From contig NZ_QKMR01000014.1 in NCBI RefSeq assembly GCF_003208175.1, positions 1 through 64,000 on the forward strand: a stretch of 64,000 nucleotides of DNA, in the 5' to 3' direction. This document shows positions 37,465 to 47,039 of this stretch, piece after piece. Each line of letters begins with the position of its first letter. The stretch's first letter is position 1. This DNA is from Ruminiclostridium sufflavum DSM 19573 (GTDB lineage Bacteria; Bacillota; Clostridia; Acetivibrionales; DSM-1351). The notes under the pieces are model-generated. The model was given only the letters and a program-made list of their open reading frames with translations, was not told where the DNA came from and ran no database searches. The position numbers and the translations under genes were made by a program.

Positions 37465-38058
37465 ATGAAAAACGACAGATTGATGAAGCAGATAAGGTTT
37501 ATCATTGAGATTGACAGGCTTAAAAAGGTATTCCGCCGGAATATTGTTATAGGTACAATAAGAAATGAGAATGACGCGGAGCATTCATGGCATCTTACCA
37601 TTATGGCAATGCTTCTGTCCGAGTATTCGGCTGACAGGAATATCGATATTTTAAAGGTTATCAGGATGGTAACAGTGCATGATCTCGTTGAAATTGATGC
37701 GGGAGATACCTTTTGCTATGATGACAAAGCTAATGAAGATAAAGCCGAAAGGGAAGAAAAGGCTGCAAACAGGCTGTTTGCTATTTTGCCGGAGGATCAG
37801 TCAGAGGAGATTTTCAGCTTGTGGAGAGAGTTTGAGGAGGGAGAAACACCTGAAGCAAAATTTGCATCTTGTCTGGACAGGCTGCAGCCTCTTCTGTTAA
37901 ACTATAGCACAGAAGGATATACTTGGCAGAGCCCTGAGGTCACCAGTGAAAAGGTTTTGAACCGAAACAGATTTCTGGAAAAAAATGCGCCTGAGCTTTG
38001 GGAATATGCAAAGGAAATTATTGAAGATTCAATAAATAAGGGGTTCTTACGAAGATAG
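37465..38058 (+). CDS. HD-domain phosphohydrolase (YfbR/HDDC2-like)
   Basis: The 197-residue HD-domain protein has the metal ligands of the family: RNENDAEHSWHLTIMAM, TVHDLVEIDAGDTF and FASCLDRLQP. The pattern is that of 5'-deoxynucleotidase-like HD proteins (YfbR, HDDC2), which remove phosphate from deoxynucleoside monophosphates; this activity is inferred by family. No good ribosome binding site is visible before the ATG. An inverted repeat (GGTGAGA / TCTCACC) lies just upstream at about 37418-37454 and may affect translation. Confidence 0.83.
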   Translation: MKNDRLMKQIRFIIEIDRLKKVFRRNIVIGTIRNENDAEHSWHLTIMAMLLSEYSADRNIDILKVIRMVTVHDLVEIDAGDTFCYDDKANEDKAEREEKAANRLFAILPEDQSEEIFSLWREFEEGETPEAKFASCLDRLQPLLLNYSTEGYTWQSPEVTSEKVLNRNRFLEKNAPELWEYAKEIIEDSINKGFLRR

Positions 38059-38090
38059 AGCATACTGATTACAGAAGGAGAAAATAAAAA

Positions 38091-38678
38091 ATGAAAATTT
38101 TATTTCAGGGACGTGCAAGCTTAAGGATAGTAACCAAAGAGAATACCGTTGTTTATGTTGATCCGTACATGGGGGACGGATACGATATACCCGCAGATAT
38201 CATACTTGTAACCCACCAGCATGGGGATCATAATCAGACGGATAAGCCCGAGAAAAAGAGCGGCTGCCTGATATATCAGAACTTTGATGCATTAAAGAAC
38301 GGGAAATACATGACTCTTAATTTTAAAGATTTAGTGATAGAAGCCGTACCGTCCTATAACAGGAATCATAATAAGGAGGAATGTGTAGGCTACCTTATAA
38401 CCGCGGAGGGAAAGAAATTGTATATTGCCGGGGATACCTCCAAAATACCTGAAATGAATGAGCTGGCTTCCAGAAATATTGATTATGCCTTTTTACCTAC
38501 TGACGGTTATTTCAACATGGGTCCGGAAGAAGCTGCCGAATGTGCAAGGATTATTTCCGCAAAGCACTGTATACCCATACATACCAGCCCTGATAAAATA
38601 TACAGCAGAAGCAACGCTGAAAAATTTAATGCGGAAAACAGAATTTTGATGGACTTAAATGAAGAAATTGAAATATAA
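38091..38678 (+). CDS. MBL-fold metal-dependent hydrolase
   Basis: The 195-residue metallo-beta-lactamase-fold protein has the metal motif THQHGDHNQ, a later Asp in YIAGDTSKIPE, and a final His in KHCIPIHTSP. It is a short family member of the YtkL/UPF0173-like kind; the substrate is unknown. AGAAGGAG lies nine bases before the ATG. It is the last gene of the run starting at 36045, and a terminator follows. Confidence 0.83.
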   Translation: MKILFQGRASLRIVTKENTVVYVDPYMGDGYDIPADIILVTHQHGDHNQTDKPEKKSGCLIYQNFDALKNGKYMTLNFKDLVIEAVPSYNRNHNKEECVGYLITAEGKKLYIAGDTSKIPEMNELASRNIDYAFLPTDGYFNMGPEEAAECARIISAKHCIPIHTSPDKIYSRSNAEKFNAENRILMDLNEEIEI

Positions 38679-38730
38679 GAAGCATTCCTGTCAAACAGGC
38701 AAAAGCCTTTAAACAGTATGAGCTAGATTG

Positions 38731-38757
38731 CGACCGTATAGCCGGTCGTATTTTTTT
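38731..38757 (+). terminator. Terminator after the MBL-fold gene
   Basis: CGACCG pairs with CGGTCG and is followed by seven T. Confidence 0.8.
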
Positions 38758-39224
38758 ATCTGCAAGGCTCCCGCCGGACTTTTGGGTTGAAGGACTTATA
38801 AACTGGTATCGGAGCGAAGAAAGGGAAGTGAGAAAATAGAGAAAAGTCGCAATATGACGAAAAAAGCAGAGAAATACTGAAATATTAGCCTGTAATCGAC
38901 AATAAAGTAATAAAAAATACATTTTACAACATGCTGAATTTATGATAATATTAAATCAAGATTAAAATGTTTCTAAAATATTTTTGTGATAATTTAGAAA
39001 TAATTAATTCAGATGTTGCATAATAGACGCAGCTACTGGGAAAGTTAATGCAGAAAAGTTGTAAAATTTATAAAGATACACAGCAATATTTGTACTAATA
39101 TATAAATTATAAATATACCAGTAATCGTAAAAGTTTTTGAATTTTGTATGTACTAAACACTGCATTTATGTTGCCTTAGCATTTATACTTACTTTTAAAG
39201 CATTATTCGTACTCACTAAAGCGG
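38758..39224. other. Gene-free stretch ending at an orphan terminator
   Basis: About 470 bases, mostly A+T-rich, without a credible reading frame or recognised RNA. Because a strong terminator closes it at 39225, an unannotated small RNA here is possible. Confidence 0.35.
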
Positions 39225-39259
39225 AAAGCCCTTATGAGAAATCATAAGGGCTTTTTGCC
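39225..39259 (+). terminator. Strong terminator with no gene before it
   Basis: AAAGCCCTTATGA pairs perfectly with TCATAAGGGCTTT and runs on into T. The nearest upstream gene already has its own terminator at 38731. Confidence 0.8.
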
Positions 39260-39377
39260 TATAAGCAGGTAAATGAGACTGGATTATTTAATAAAATTGA
39301 TATTAAAATTATTTTTTAGTATAATTAAAAAAATTGACATTCATTCCTGTTAATTAAAACACATTAAGGAGAGCATT

Positions 39378-40235
39378 TTGAAAAAGAAGCGAAAATATCT
39401 GATTATAATTTGTACGGGTTTACTGGTAATTATTTTGATTTGTGCCTTTTATAACGGATTGGTGGTAAACAAATTTAATATAACTGCTGAAAAGTTAAAC
39501 GAAAATGAAGCAATAAGGCTTGTTTTAATTTCAGATTTACATAGTCATATTTACGGGAAAAATCAATCGAAGCTGGTTAAATTAATTGAGAGGCAGAAGC
39601 CGGATATTATAGCATTGGCGGGAGATATAGCCGATGATGAGGAAGCCTTTGAAGGCACAGAGCTATTTCTTGCCGGAATAAAAGGCATGGCTCCTGCATA
39701 CTATGTGACAGGAAACCATGAGTTTTGGTCTGAGGATGTAAAGGATATAAAAGACAAAATAAAAAAATATGATGTTAATATTCTTGAGAATACGTTTGAA
39801 AGAATCCGAATAAAAAATTCAGATATAATTGTTTGCGGAATTGAGGATCCTGAGGTGGTAAAATATGAAAAACCTGATATGAATTATTATGAGGAGCTGC
39901 AAAGGCTATTTTCACAAATGCAGGATAAGCAGGGATATAAAATACTTTTGGCGCACAGGCCTGAATTAATTGAAATATATAAAAAATACAGTTTTGATTT
40001 GGTATTGTCGGGACATGCCCATGGCGGACAAATAAGAATACCATTTATATTAAATGGGCTTTTTGCTCCCAATCAAGGATGGTTTCCTGAATATGCCGGA
40101 GGTGCTTATGAATATAAATCCCTGACACATATAGTTAGCCGGGGACTTTCTTATAATCCAAGACTGCCGCGCATATTTAACCCTCCGGAGGTAGTGGTTA
40201 TTGACCTTGAGGGTAAAAATAAGGTTGTCAAATGA
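39378..40235 (+). CDS. Membrane-anchored metallophosphoesterase (YkuE/YaeI-like)
   Basis: The 285-residue protein has an N-terminal membrane anchor (about 6-28, YLIIICTGLLVIILICAFY). A calcineurin-like phosphoesterase domain follows: LISDLHSH, LAGDIADD, VTGNHEFW, LAHRPE and LSGHAHGGQIRIP give all five metal-site motifs. The family includes YkuE/YaeI enzymes acting at the membrane; the substrate is unknown here. The start is TTG 39378 with AAGGAG upstream. A repeat fragment begins just after the stop codon. Confidence 0.87.
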   Translation: MKKKRKYLIIICTGLLVIILICAFYNGLVVNKFNITAEKLNENEAIRLVLISDLHSHIYGKNQSKLVKLIERQKPDIIALAGDIADDEEAFEGTELFLAGIKGMAPAYYVTGNHEFWSEDVKDIKDKIKKYDVNILENTFERIRIKNSDIIVCGIEDPEVVKYEKPDMNYYEELQRLFSQMQDKQGYKILLAHRPELIEIYKKYSFDLVLSGHAHGGQIRIPFILNGLFAPNQGWFPEYAGGAYEYKSLTHIVSRGLSYNPRLPRIFNPPEVVVIDLEGKNKVVK

Positions 40236-40236
40236 G

Positions 40237-40271
40237 GAAAGTCAATTACTATGGGCTCAAAGCCTTTTAGA
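40237..40271 (+). repeat. Dispersed repeat family 1, 5' fragment
   Basis: It reads GAAAGTCAATTACTATGGGC and then TCAAAGCCTTTTAG, two bases after the phosphoesterase stop. No matching right end is present. The rest of the gap to 40560 is A+T-rich with no gene seen. Confidence 0.6.
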
Positions 40272-40556
40272 GAATAAAAATGAAGTAAAATATTTACATA
40301 TATTAACAAATATGTTATTATATAGGGCAGATACTATTTTTACTTCCTGATATTATTTTTTTAACTTAAAATAGAGGTAATAAGAATGTAGACTTATTAG
40401 CTCTATTTTTCTATGCTTTTATGGGCTGTGTCTATATAATAGTATGTTTAAAGGAATCTGATAAGCTGAATTATATTAAAAAGCTGTGAAAATAATTATA
40501 AATAGTTTACAAAAAAGCATTGCAATATATAGCGGACAAAAGTATATTTATAATAA

Positions 40557-40574
40557 ACAAATGTTCGATTACTA
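40557..40574. promoter_or_regulatory. Likely SOS (LexA) operator before the helicase pair
   Basis: AAACAAATGTTCGAT matches the recA operator GAACAAATGTTCGAT at 14 of 15 bases. The palindrome GAAC-N4-GTTC is changed in one base (AAAC). It lies about 20 bases before the start of the helicase gene at 40592. Confidence 0.6.
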
Positions 40575-40591
40575 AATATACAGGGAATGCT

Positions 40592-42952
40592 ATGGAAAAG
40601 TCACAAGTAAAAATTTCAATAAGAAATCTGGTTGAACTGGTTTTAAGATCCGGTGATATTGACAGCAGGCTGGTTTCCTCAACAAGCATGCAGGAAGGCA
40701 CCAGAATTCATCAAAAGATTCAGAGGGAAGGCGGTCCGAATTACAGCAAGGAGGTAAGCTTAACCTTTGATTATGAGATTCAGGGATTTACAATAAAGCT
40801 GGAAGGACGTGCTGACGGCATAATAACAGAACCAGAAGGCATTGTAATTGATGAAATAAAATCCACCTCAAGACCTCTTGAATATATAGATGAGGAGTTC
40901 AGCTTATTACATTGGGCACAGGCGAAATGCTATGCTTTTATTTATGCCGTGCAAAATCAAATGGAAAAAATACATGTCCAATTGACTTATTTTCAGGTTG
41001 ATACAGAGGAGAGGCTCAATATCAGAAAACAGTTCGAGCTGCAGGAGCTTAGGGCTTTCATGGAGGAACTGATGGACAGGTATCTGGTATGGGCAAAAAT
41101 GCAGGATGAATGGAATACTCTGAGAGATATTTCGGTAAGGGCCTTGAAGTTCCCCTTTGAAAATTACCGCAAGGGTCAGAGAGAGCTGGCAGTTGCAGTA
41201 TACAAAACCATAATGCAGGAGAAAAAGCTCTTTGTTCAGGCACCGACAGGTATCGGAAAGACTGTTTCAACCTTGTTTCCTTCTGTAAAAGCCGTTGGAG
41301 AGCAGCATATTTCAAAAATATTCTACCTGACGGCAAAAACCATAACCAGACAGGTCGCGGAGGAAGCTTTTTCTAAAATGAGAGAAAAGGGGCTCAGCTT
41401 CAGAACAATTACTCTGACTGCAAAGGACAAGATTTGCTTCAACAGGGAAGGAAGCTGCAACCCTGATTTATGTGAATATGCCAAAGGACACTATAATAGA
41501 GTAAACGATGCTTTGACCGATATTTTATGCGCTACCGAGTATTTTTCAAGGGATGCCATTGAAGAATATGCTTTAAAGCATAATGTCTGCCCCTTTGAAT
41601 TTGCTCTTGATTTGTCGTTATGGGCTGACTGCATTATTTGTGACTACAATTATGTATTTGATCCGAGGGTTTATCTGAAGAGATTCTTTATGAACAACGG
41701 AGGTGACTATGCTTTTTTGATCGATGAGGCACACAATCTTGTTGATAGGGCGAGGGAAATGTTTTCGGCTCAAATAAGTAAAACCGCATTCCTTGAAGCA
41801 AAAAAAATAATAAAGAATAAGCAGCCCGGGATAGCAAAGCAGCTTAATAAAATAAATTCATACATGGTTGCACTCAGGAAGCAATGCAAGGAGGAAGGCT
41901 TTTTGATAAGCAAATGCGAATTAAAGGATTTGTACGGCTTGCTGAATAATTTTATAAGGGAAGCAGAAGAATGGATACTGAAAAATCAGAGCAGAAATAT
42001 TGAAGGCTTTGAGCAAATACTTGAGGTTTATTTTAATGCTATTTCCTTTATAAAAATCGCGGAGCTGTACGATGAAAGATATGTGACCTTTATCGATACA
42101 TATTTAAGTGAGGTACGTGTAAAGCTATTTTGCATAGATCCCTCATATTTGCTGGCAGCTGCGGTCAAGAGGGGTAAAACCTCTGTGCTTTTTTCGGCAA
42201 CGCTTACACCTCTGGACTATTTTATGGATATTCTGGGAGGTGACAAGGAGGACTATAATATAAGCCTCTCCTCACCCTTTGATAATAGAAAGCTCTGCCT
42301 GCTTGTGGAGGACAGGATTTCAACAAAATACAAGAACAGGGAAGGCAGCTATGGTAAGCTCGCCGATATTATTAGGACCGCCGCAGATAAAAAACAGGGG
42401 AATTATATGGTGTATTTCCCTTCCTACAAGTATATGAATGAGGTATATACAAGATTTACAGAAAAATATCCCTATATTGAAACAATGCTTCAGCAAAGTG
42501 CAATGACTGAGGAAGAAAGGGAAGGCTTCCTTAGCAGGCTTGTTCCAAATACTGACAAGCTGTTTGTGTGCTTTTGTGTTTTAGGCGGTATTTTTTCAGA
42601 AGGGATTGATTTGAAGGGTGACAGGCTGATAGGGGCAATAATTGTCGGTGTGGGACTTCCGCAGGTCAGCGCGGAGCAGAATATCATTATGGATTATTTT
42701 CAGCGGAAGAATGGAAGAGGCTTTGAAAACGCGTATATGTTTCCGGGTATGAACAAGGTGCTGCAGGCGGCAGGCAGGGTCATCCGCTCTGAAAGCGATA
42801 CAGGAATGGTTTTGCTGATTGACGAAAGATTTTCTCACAAGGAATATAATTGCCTGTTCCCAAGACATTGGGCACATAACAGGAGAGTGAGAAGCTCACC
42901 GGATTTGGAAAGGAGGCTGGAGGAATTCTGGGAGGGAAACACGCACTATTGA
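40592..42952 (+). CDS. XPD/DinG-like iron-sulfur helicase with N-terminal nuclease domain
   Basis: The 786-residue protein starts with a PD-(D/E)XK nuclease-like region of Cas4/RecB type (about 10-150; LEGRADGIITEPEGIVIDEI followed by KST). A superfamily 2 helicase of the XPD/Rad3 kind follows: Walker A APTGIGKTVSTLFP, DEAH box FLIDEAHNL, four Cys for an iron-sulfur cluster (CFNREGSC, DLC, NVCPFE), and the C-terminal motif GRVIRSESD. It should unwind damaged or recombining DNA. The start at ATG 40592 is preceded by AGGGAA; upstream in-frame codons overlap the operator-like site. The next gene is a UvrD-like helicase 36 bases on. Confidence 0.9.
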   Translation: MEKSQVKISIRNLVELVLRSGDIDSRLVSSTSMQEGTRIHQKIQREGGPNYSKEVSLTFDYEIQGFTIKLEGRADGIITEPEGIVIDEIKSTSRPLEYIDEEFSLLHWAQAKCYAFIYAVQNQMEKIHVQLTYFQVDTEERLNIRKQFELQELRAFMEELMDRYLVWAKMQDEWNTLRDISVRALKFPFENYRKGQRELAVAVYKTIMQEKKLFVQAPTGIGKTVSTLFPSVKAVGEQHISKIFYLTAKTITRQVAEEAFSKMREKGLSFRTITLTAKDKICFNREGSCNPDLCEYAKGHYNRVNDALTDILCATEYFSRDAIEEYALKHNVCPFEFALDLSLWADCIICDYNYVFDPRVYLKRFFMNNGGDYAFLIDEAHNLVDRAREMFSAQISKTAFLEAKKIIKNKQPGIAKQLNKINSYMVALRKQCKEEGFLISKCELKDLYGLLNNFIREAEEWILKNQSRNIEGFEQILEVYFNAISFIKIAELYDERYVTFIDTYLSEVRVKLFCIDPSYLLAAAVKRGKTSVLFSATLTPLDYFMDILGGDKEDYNISLSSPFDNRKLCLLVEDRISTKYKNREGSYGKLADIIRTAADKKQGNYMVYFPSYKYMNEVYTRFTEKYPYIETMLQQSAMTEEEREGFLSRLVPNTDKLFVCFCVLGGIFSEGIDLKGDRLIGAIIVGVGLPQVSAEQNIIMDYFQRKNGRGFENAYMFPGMNKVLQAAGRVIRSESDTGMVLLIDERFSHKEYNCLFPRHWAHNRRVRSSPDLERRLEEFWEGNTHY

Positions 42953-42988
42953 TTGTAAATACAATACTCAAATAAGGACGGATAATTT

Positions 42989-45094
42989 TTGGATTTCTTT
43001 GAAGCAATTAAAAACAAATATGATATAAACCTTGATGAACAGCAGAAGAAGGCTGTGACGCACAGGGACGGACCCGCCTTGGTTCTGGCGGGGCCCGGCT
43101 CCGGAAAGACTGCCGTTATAACTGCGAGAGCTGCATACTTGATTTTAACAGCCGGAGTCAAGCCGGAGAATATTTTAACAGTGACCTTCAATAAAGCCGC
43201 TCAGCTTGAAATGGAAAGAAGGTTTCAAAGGCTTTACGGTGCTGAAATTAATGCCGGAGTGCATTTTTCAACTCTGCACAGCTTCTGCAACAATGTGGTC
43301 AGAGACTATGAGAATATGAAGGGGCAAAAGCTCAGGCGTATTGAAGGTAAGGAGGATGTCAGCAAGAAGCATTTACTCAGGGACATATATTTTGAAATAA
43401 ATAATTCAAAAATCAATGATGATGAGCTGGAAGGCTTAATTAATGAAATTGGTTTTGTGAAAAATAAAATGATACGTGATTTTGATAAAATAACGTTGGG
43501 CACAAATAGATTTGCACAGGTTTACAGGGCTTACGAGGAGTATAAAAAGAACCATTTTTTGATAGACTTTGATGACATGCTTACATATGCCTATGCTATT
43601 TTGTCAAGGAATCCGAAAATTCTGAATTATTACAAAAGCAGGTATAAATACATACAGGTGGATGAAGGTCAGGATTTGTCAAAAATACAGCTTGAGGTAC
43701 TTAATCTTCTGGCGCAGGATACAAAAAATTTGTACATGGTAGCTGACGATGACCAGTCAATTTATGGCTTCAGGGGCGCTGAACCCCAGTATATACTGAA
43801 TATTGAAAAGCAATTTGAAAACTGCAGTGTTTATATGCTGGAAGCAAATTATCGCTCTACAAAAAATATAGTTGAGCTGAGCAGCAAATTTATCAGATTT
43901 AATGAAAACAGATTCAATAAAAATCACAGTGCGGCAAACAGCAAAAAATATGATCCCGTTATCCTTAATGCGAAGGATGACAACGCTCAGATAAGGCTGG
44001 TTCTGGAAAAAATAAAAGAGAAGCTGGCTCAGGATAATAATAGTGAGCTTGCGGTATTATACAGAAATAATCTGTCTTCAATACTTATTGCGGATATTCT
44101 TGACAGAAATGAGATACCCTTCAAAATAAAGCAGAACAGGTTGTTTTTCTTTAAGCACTGGTTTGTACAGGATATAACGGCTTTTTTGCTGTTTGCACTT
44201 GACCAGCAGGATATTGAAGCCTTCACAAGAATTTACTACAGAATGAACAGATATATATCAAAAGCTATGCTGGAAAGTGCGGTAAGTGAAAAAAGCACTG
44301 GTGAGCAGGTAATTGACTGTATTATCAAGAATGTTGATTTAAAACAATTTCAGCTTAATGCATTAAAGGATTTGAAACAGGAGTTCGTTGTACTGTCAAA
44401 TAAGAATCCTTGGTCGGCTCTGGAGTATATTAAGAACAATTTCAAATATCTGGACAGCATAAAGGGATACTGTCAGCTTACAGGACTTTCCTTTGAATAT
44501 CTTAACAGGCTTTTTGCAATTTTGCAGGAAATAGCACTTAATTGTGAAACACTATCATCATTTCTTGTCAGACTTGGAGAGCTGGAGAAAATATTTGAAG
44601 GAGTGGCAGAATTAAAGCCTCAAGGCAAAAATCCGGTTACACTCAGCACCTTTCATTCCTCAAAGGGACTTGAATACGACTGCGTATTTATGATAGATTT
44701 GAATAACAGTGAGATTCCGGGTGAAAAGGTTTTAGAGCAGGCTTCTGACAGCAAGGACAAGTCAGCTCTGGAGGAGGAAAGGCGGCTATTCTATGTGGGA
44801 ATGACCAGAGCCAGATATGAGCTGTATCTTATATATCCTGAATATATTAATAATGAAAGGTCAATAAGGTCTGTTTTTATAAATGAGGTTGCACAGCTTA
44901 TTAAAAAGGACATAATAGACAGTATAGGAGAAGGAATTATTGTAACGCATACAAAGTTCGGGAGAGGAGTGGTTGCTGCCGTAAATGAGAATCCGGCAGA
45001 CAGGCAGACTGTTGAAATAAACTTTTTCAGCGGCAGGAGAAAGACCCTTGATTTGCAGCTTTGCCTTGACAATAAGCTTCTGAGCTTTGACTAA
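42989..45094 (+). CDS. UvrD/PcrA-like superfamily 1 DNA helicase
   Basis: The 701-residue ATP-dependent helicase has Walker A LAGPGSGKTAVITARAAYLI, motif Ia TVTFNKAAQLEME, motif III ADDDQSIYGFRGAEPQY, motif IV YRSTKNIVELS, and motifs V-VI TLSTFHSSKGLEYDCVFMID and EEERRLFYVGMTRA. The C-terminal ~60 residues (THTKFGRGVVAAV) are the small PcrA-type tail domain. The start is TTG 42989 with AAGGACGG upstream. It is paired with the XPD-like helicase and so is possibly under the same SOS-type site. Its TAA stop lies at the very start of a repeat. Confidence 0.93.
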   Translation: MDFFEAIKNKYDINLDEQQKKAVTHRDGPALVLAGPGSGKTAVITARAAYLILTAGVKPENILTVTFNKAAQLEMERRFQRLYGAEINAGVHFSTLHSFCNNVVRDYENMKGQKLRRIEGKEDVSKKHLLRDIYFEINNSKINDDELEGLINEIGFVKNKMIRDFDKITLGTNRFAQVYRAYEEYKKNHFLIDFDDMLTYAYAILSRNPKILNYYKSRYKYIQVDEGQDLSKIQLEVLNLLAQDTKNLYMVADDDQSIYGFRGAEPQYILNIEKQFENCSVYMLEANYRSTKNIVELSSKFIRFNENRFNKNHSAANSKKYDPVILNAKDDNAQIRLVLEKIKEKLAQDNNSELAVLYRNNLSSILIADILDRNEIPFKIKQNRLFFFKHWFVQDITAFLLFALDQQDIEAFTRIYYRMNRYISKAMLESAVSEKSTGEQVIDCIIKNVDLKQFQLNALKDLKQEFVVLSNKNPWSALEYIKNNFKYLDSIKGYCQLTGLSFEYLNRLFAILQEIALNCETLSSFLVRLGELEKIFEGVAELKPQGKNPVTLSTFHSSKGLEYDCVFMIDLNNSEIPGEKVLEQASDSKDKSALEEERRLFYVGMTRARYELYLIYPEYINNERSIRSVFINEVAQLIKKDIIDSIGEGIIVTHTKFGRGVVAAVNENPADRQTVEINFFSGRRKTLDLQLCLDNKLLSFD

Positions 45095-45276
45095 AAGTCA
45101 ATTACTATCGGCTAAAAAACCGATTTCATCGGTCGATAGTTTGGGCTTGAGGCTGAAGCCTCCTGAAGTCAAAACAAATTTAAACCCAAACTGTGTTCAA
45201 AATTAGCTTAAAAGCTTAATTCTCCTAAAAAGACGATATAAATATCGTCGCGAAGGCTTGAACCGTAATTGACTTT
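45093..45276 (+). repeat. Dispersed repeat family 1, best full copy (184 bp)
   Basis: It starts AAAAGTCAATTACTATCGGC at the helicase stop codon and ends GAACCGTAATTGACTTT; the ends form a 12-base perfect inverted repeat. Inner parts: ACCGATTTCATCGGT hairpin, GGCTTGAGGCTGAAGCC, and GACGATATAAATATCGTC hairpin. No reading frame is inside. Confidence 0.8.
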
Positions 45277-45321
45277 AGTCAATTACTATCATATTTTTAG
45301 CCTATAGCAATTGGACTTGAC
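45277..45321 (+). repeat. Dispersed repeat family 1, adjoining short copy
   Basis: AGTCAATTACTATCATATTT at the left and AGCCTATAGCAATTGGACTT at the right pair with few mismatches. It abuts the full copy, as if one end were duplicated. Confidence 0.55.
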
Positions 45322-45437
45322 ATACTAATGCTTTACAGAAAAGTTTCCTCAAATGGTTGTATATAAATAATACATTTGTTATTATATGATAGGTTCACCG
45401 CAAATGCTTTACCAAAGTCAATTACGGGAGGAAAAAA

Positions 45438-46013
45438 ATGATTGAGAAGTATTATCCTGATTTATATTTTGACAGTATAAGGCATATCGACATTAAAATG
45501 CTGAAGCAAAAAGGGATTAAAGGCCTGATTCTGGATATTGACAATACTCTTGTACCAATGCACAGCAAGGATGCTGATGACAATGCAGTTTCGTGGATAG
45601 AAGAGCTTAAAATCGAAGGCTTCAAAGTATGTATATTGTCAAATGCATCTGAAAAGAGAGTCGTCAGATTTAACAAGGCCATTGCCGTTACAGCAATACA
45701 CAGAGCTTATAAGCCCTCAGGGAGGGCATTTTTAAATGCCGCAGGGATAATGGGACTTGAACCGGAAAATATTGCGGTAGTGGGTGACCAGCTGTTTACA
45801 GATATTATTGGAGGCAACAAGGTAAATATGCTTACAATTCTTGTCAAGCCTATAGACAGAAAAGAGATATTGTTTGTCAGGCTGAAAAGAATTCCTGAAA
45901 AGCTGGTACTCAATAGTTTTATTAAAAACATAGAGGATAAGATAAATAAAAGGCTCGAATGGAAAAAAAGGAGCCTGAAATATGAAAAAAACAGGTTCAA
46001 GCAGAAACAGTGA
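45438..46013 (+). CDS. yqeG: YqeG-family HAD phosphatase
   Basis: The 191-residue HAD-superfamily phosphatase has motif I LILDIDNTLVP, motif II CILSNASEKRV, a Lys in YKPSGRAF, and motif IV VGDQLFTDIIGGN. It belongs to the YqeG (HAD IIIA) family; the substrate is not firmly known. In Bacilli yqeG sits with aroE and other yqe genes, and aroE also follows here after 73 bases. GGGAGG lies before the ATG. Confidence 0.9.
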   Translation: MIEKYYPDLYFDSIRHIDIKMLKQKGIKGLILDIDNTLVPMHSKDADDNAVSWIEELKIEGFKVCILSNASEKRVVRFNKAIAVTAIHRAYKPSGRAFLNAAGIMGLEPENIAVVGDQLFTDIIGGNKVNMLTILVKPIDRKEILFVRLKRIPEKLVLNSFIKNIEDKINKRLEWKKRSLKYEKNRFKQKQ

Positions 46014-46056
46014 CGCTGCTTTACCGAAGTTCTGCGCCAAAGCTGGGCGCGGAGGT
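46009..46056 (+). repeat. Dispersed element family 2 (hairpin plus ribosome binding site), copy before aroE
   Basis: It reads GTGACGCTGCTTTACCGAAG, then hairpin GCGCCA/TGGGCGC, then GGAGGTTA. It overlaps the end of yqeG. Here a further GGGGGAATACA follows, so aroE uses a second ribosome binding site 30 bases on. Confidence 0.55.
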
Positions 46057-46086
46057 TAAGGCTAATTACAAAACAGGGGGAATACA

Positions 46087-46959
46087 ATGAAGGTTGTCAG
46101 TGCAGTTAACGGTAAGACAGAATTGTATGGTATATTAGGAGATCCCATAGAGCATACGAAATCTCCTTTTATTCATAATACTCTTTTCAATGAATTTAAG
46201 CTGAATGCTGTTTACATTCCCATCCATGTACACGAGGGATGCCTTGAGCATGCTGTCAGCGGCTTAAAAGCTCAGAATTTCAGCGGCTTTAATGTTACTG
46301 TTCCTTATAAAAAGTCTATTATAAAATATTTGGATGATATATCTAATGATGCGCTTTTGATGGGAGCGGTAAATACAGTTAAAAACATAAACGGCAGGCT
46401 AAAAGGCTATAATACTGATGCAGAAGGCTTTGTCAGGGACTTTAAGGATGGGCTTGATGCAAGCTTCAAGAATAAAAGTGTTTTGCTGCTAGGTGCCGGG
46501 GGAACAGCAAGAGCGTTAGCTGTCAAGCTTGTATCTGAGAGCGTTGAACACATTACCATAGTAAACAGAACAGAGCAGAATGCTCAAAATATAGTTGAGC
46601 TTCTAAGGAACAACTATGGCAGTATTGCAAGCTATATTCAGCCTGATTCTGAAAAGCTGTCCTGTGAAATTTCAAAAAGCCGGATTATTATTAATACTAC
46701 ACCTGCCGGGATGAGTACATATCTGGATTCCACACCTTTTGACATTAATTATGTATTTGATGAAAATCAGCTAGTATACGATGTTATTTACAGTCCCGAA
46801 AAGACAAAATTTTTAATGCAGGCAGAAAGCTATGGCTGTAAGATAAGAAATGGCTTTGGAATGCTTATAAACCAAGGAGTTTCGGCTTTTGAAATCTGGA
46901 CCGGGAAAATTGTTCCAAGGCAGCTGTCGATAGAATTATTAAATATTATGTCAAAATGA
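46087..46959 (+). CDS. aroE: Shikimate dehydrogenase
   Basis: The 290-residue enzyme reduces 3-dehydroshikimate with NADPH, a step to aromatic amino acids. Substrate-binding parts are GDPIEHTKSPFIHN, FNVTVPYKKSI (catalytic Lys) and MGAVNTV. The nucleotide site is LLLGAGGTARALAVKL, and NTTPAGMSTY and GMLINQGVSAFEIW are typical. Length is normal. GGGGG lies before the ATG. It follows yqeG closely and is probably in one transcript with it and the ComFB-like gene. Confidence 0.95.
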   Translation: MKVVSAVNGKTELYGILGDPIEHTKSPFIHNTLFNEFKLNAVYIPIHVHEGCLEHAVSGLKAQNFSGFNVTVPYKKSIIKYLDDISNDALLMGAVNTVKNINGRLKGYNTDAEGFVRDFKDGLDASFKNKSVLLLGAGGTARALAVKLVSESVEHITIVNRTEQNAQNIVELLRNNYGSIASYIQPDSEKLSCEISKSRIIINTTPAGMSTYLDSTPFDINYVFDENQLVYDVIYSPEKTKFLMQAESYGCKIRNGFGMLINQGVSAFEIWTGKIVPRQLSIELLNIMSK

Positions 46960-47039
46960 AGGATTTCCAAAAATAATAACGAATACTATTAATGTCATTA
47001 ATATGTAACCGGTTATTATCTGTGTTTAGGAGGGATGAA

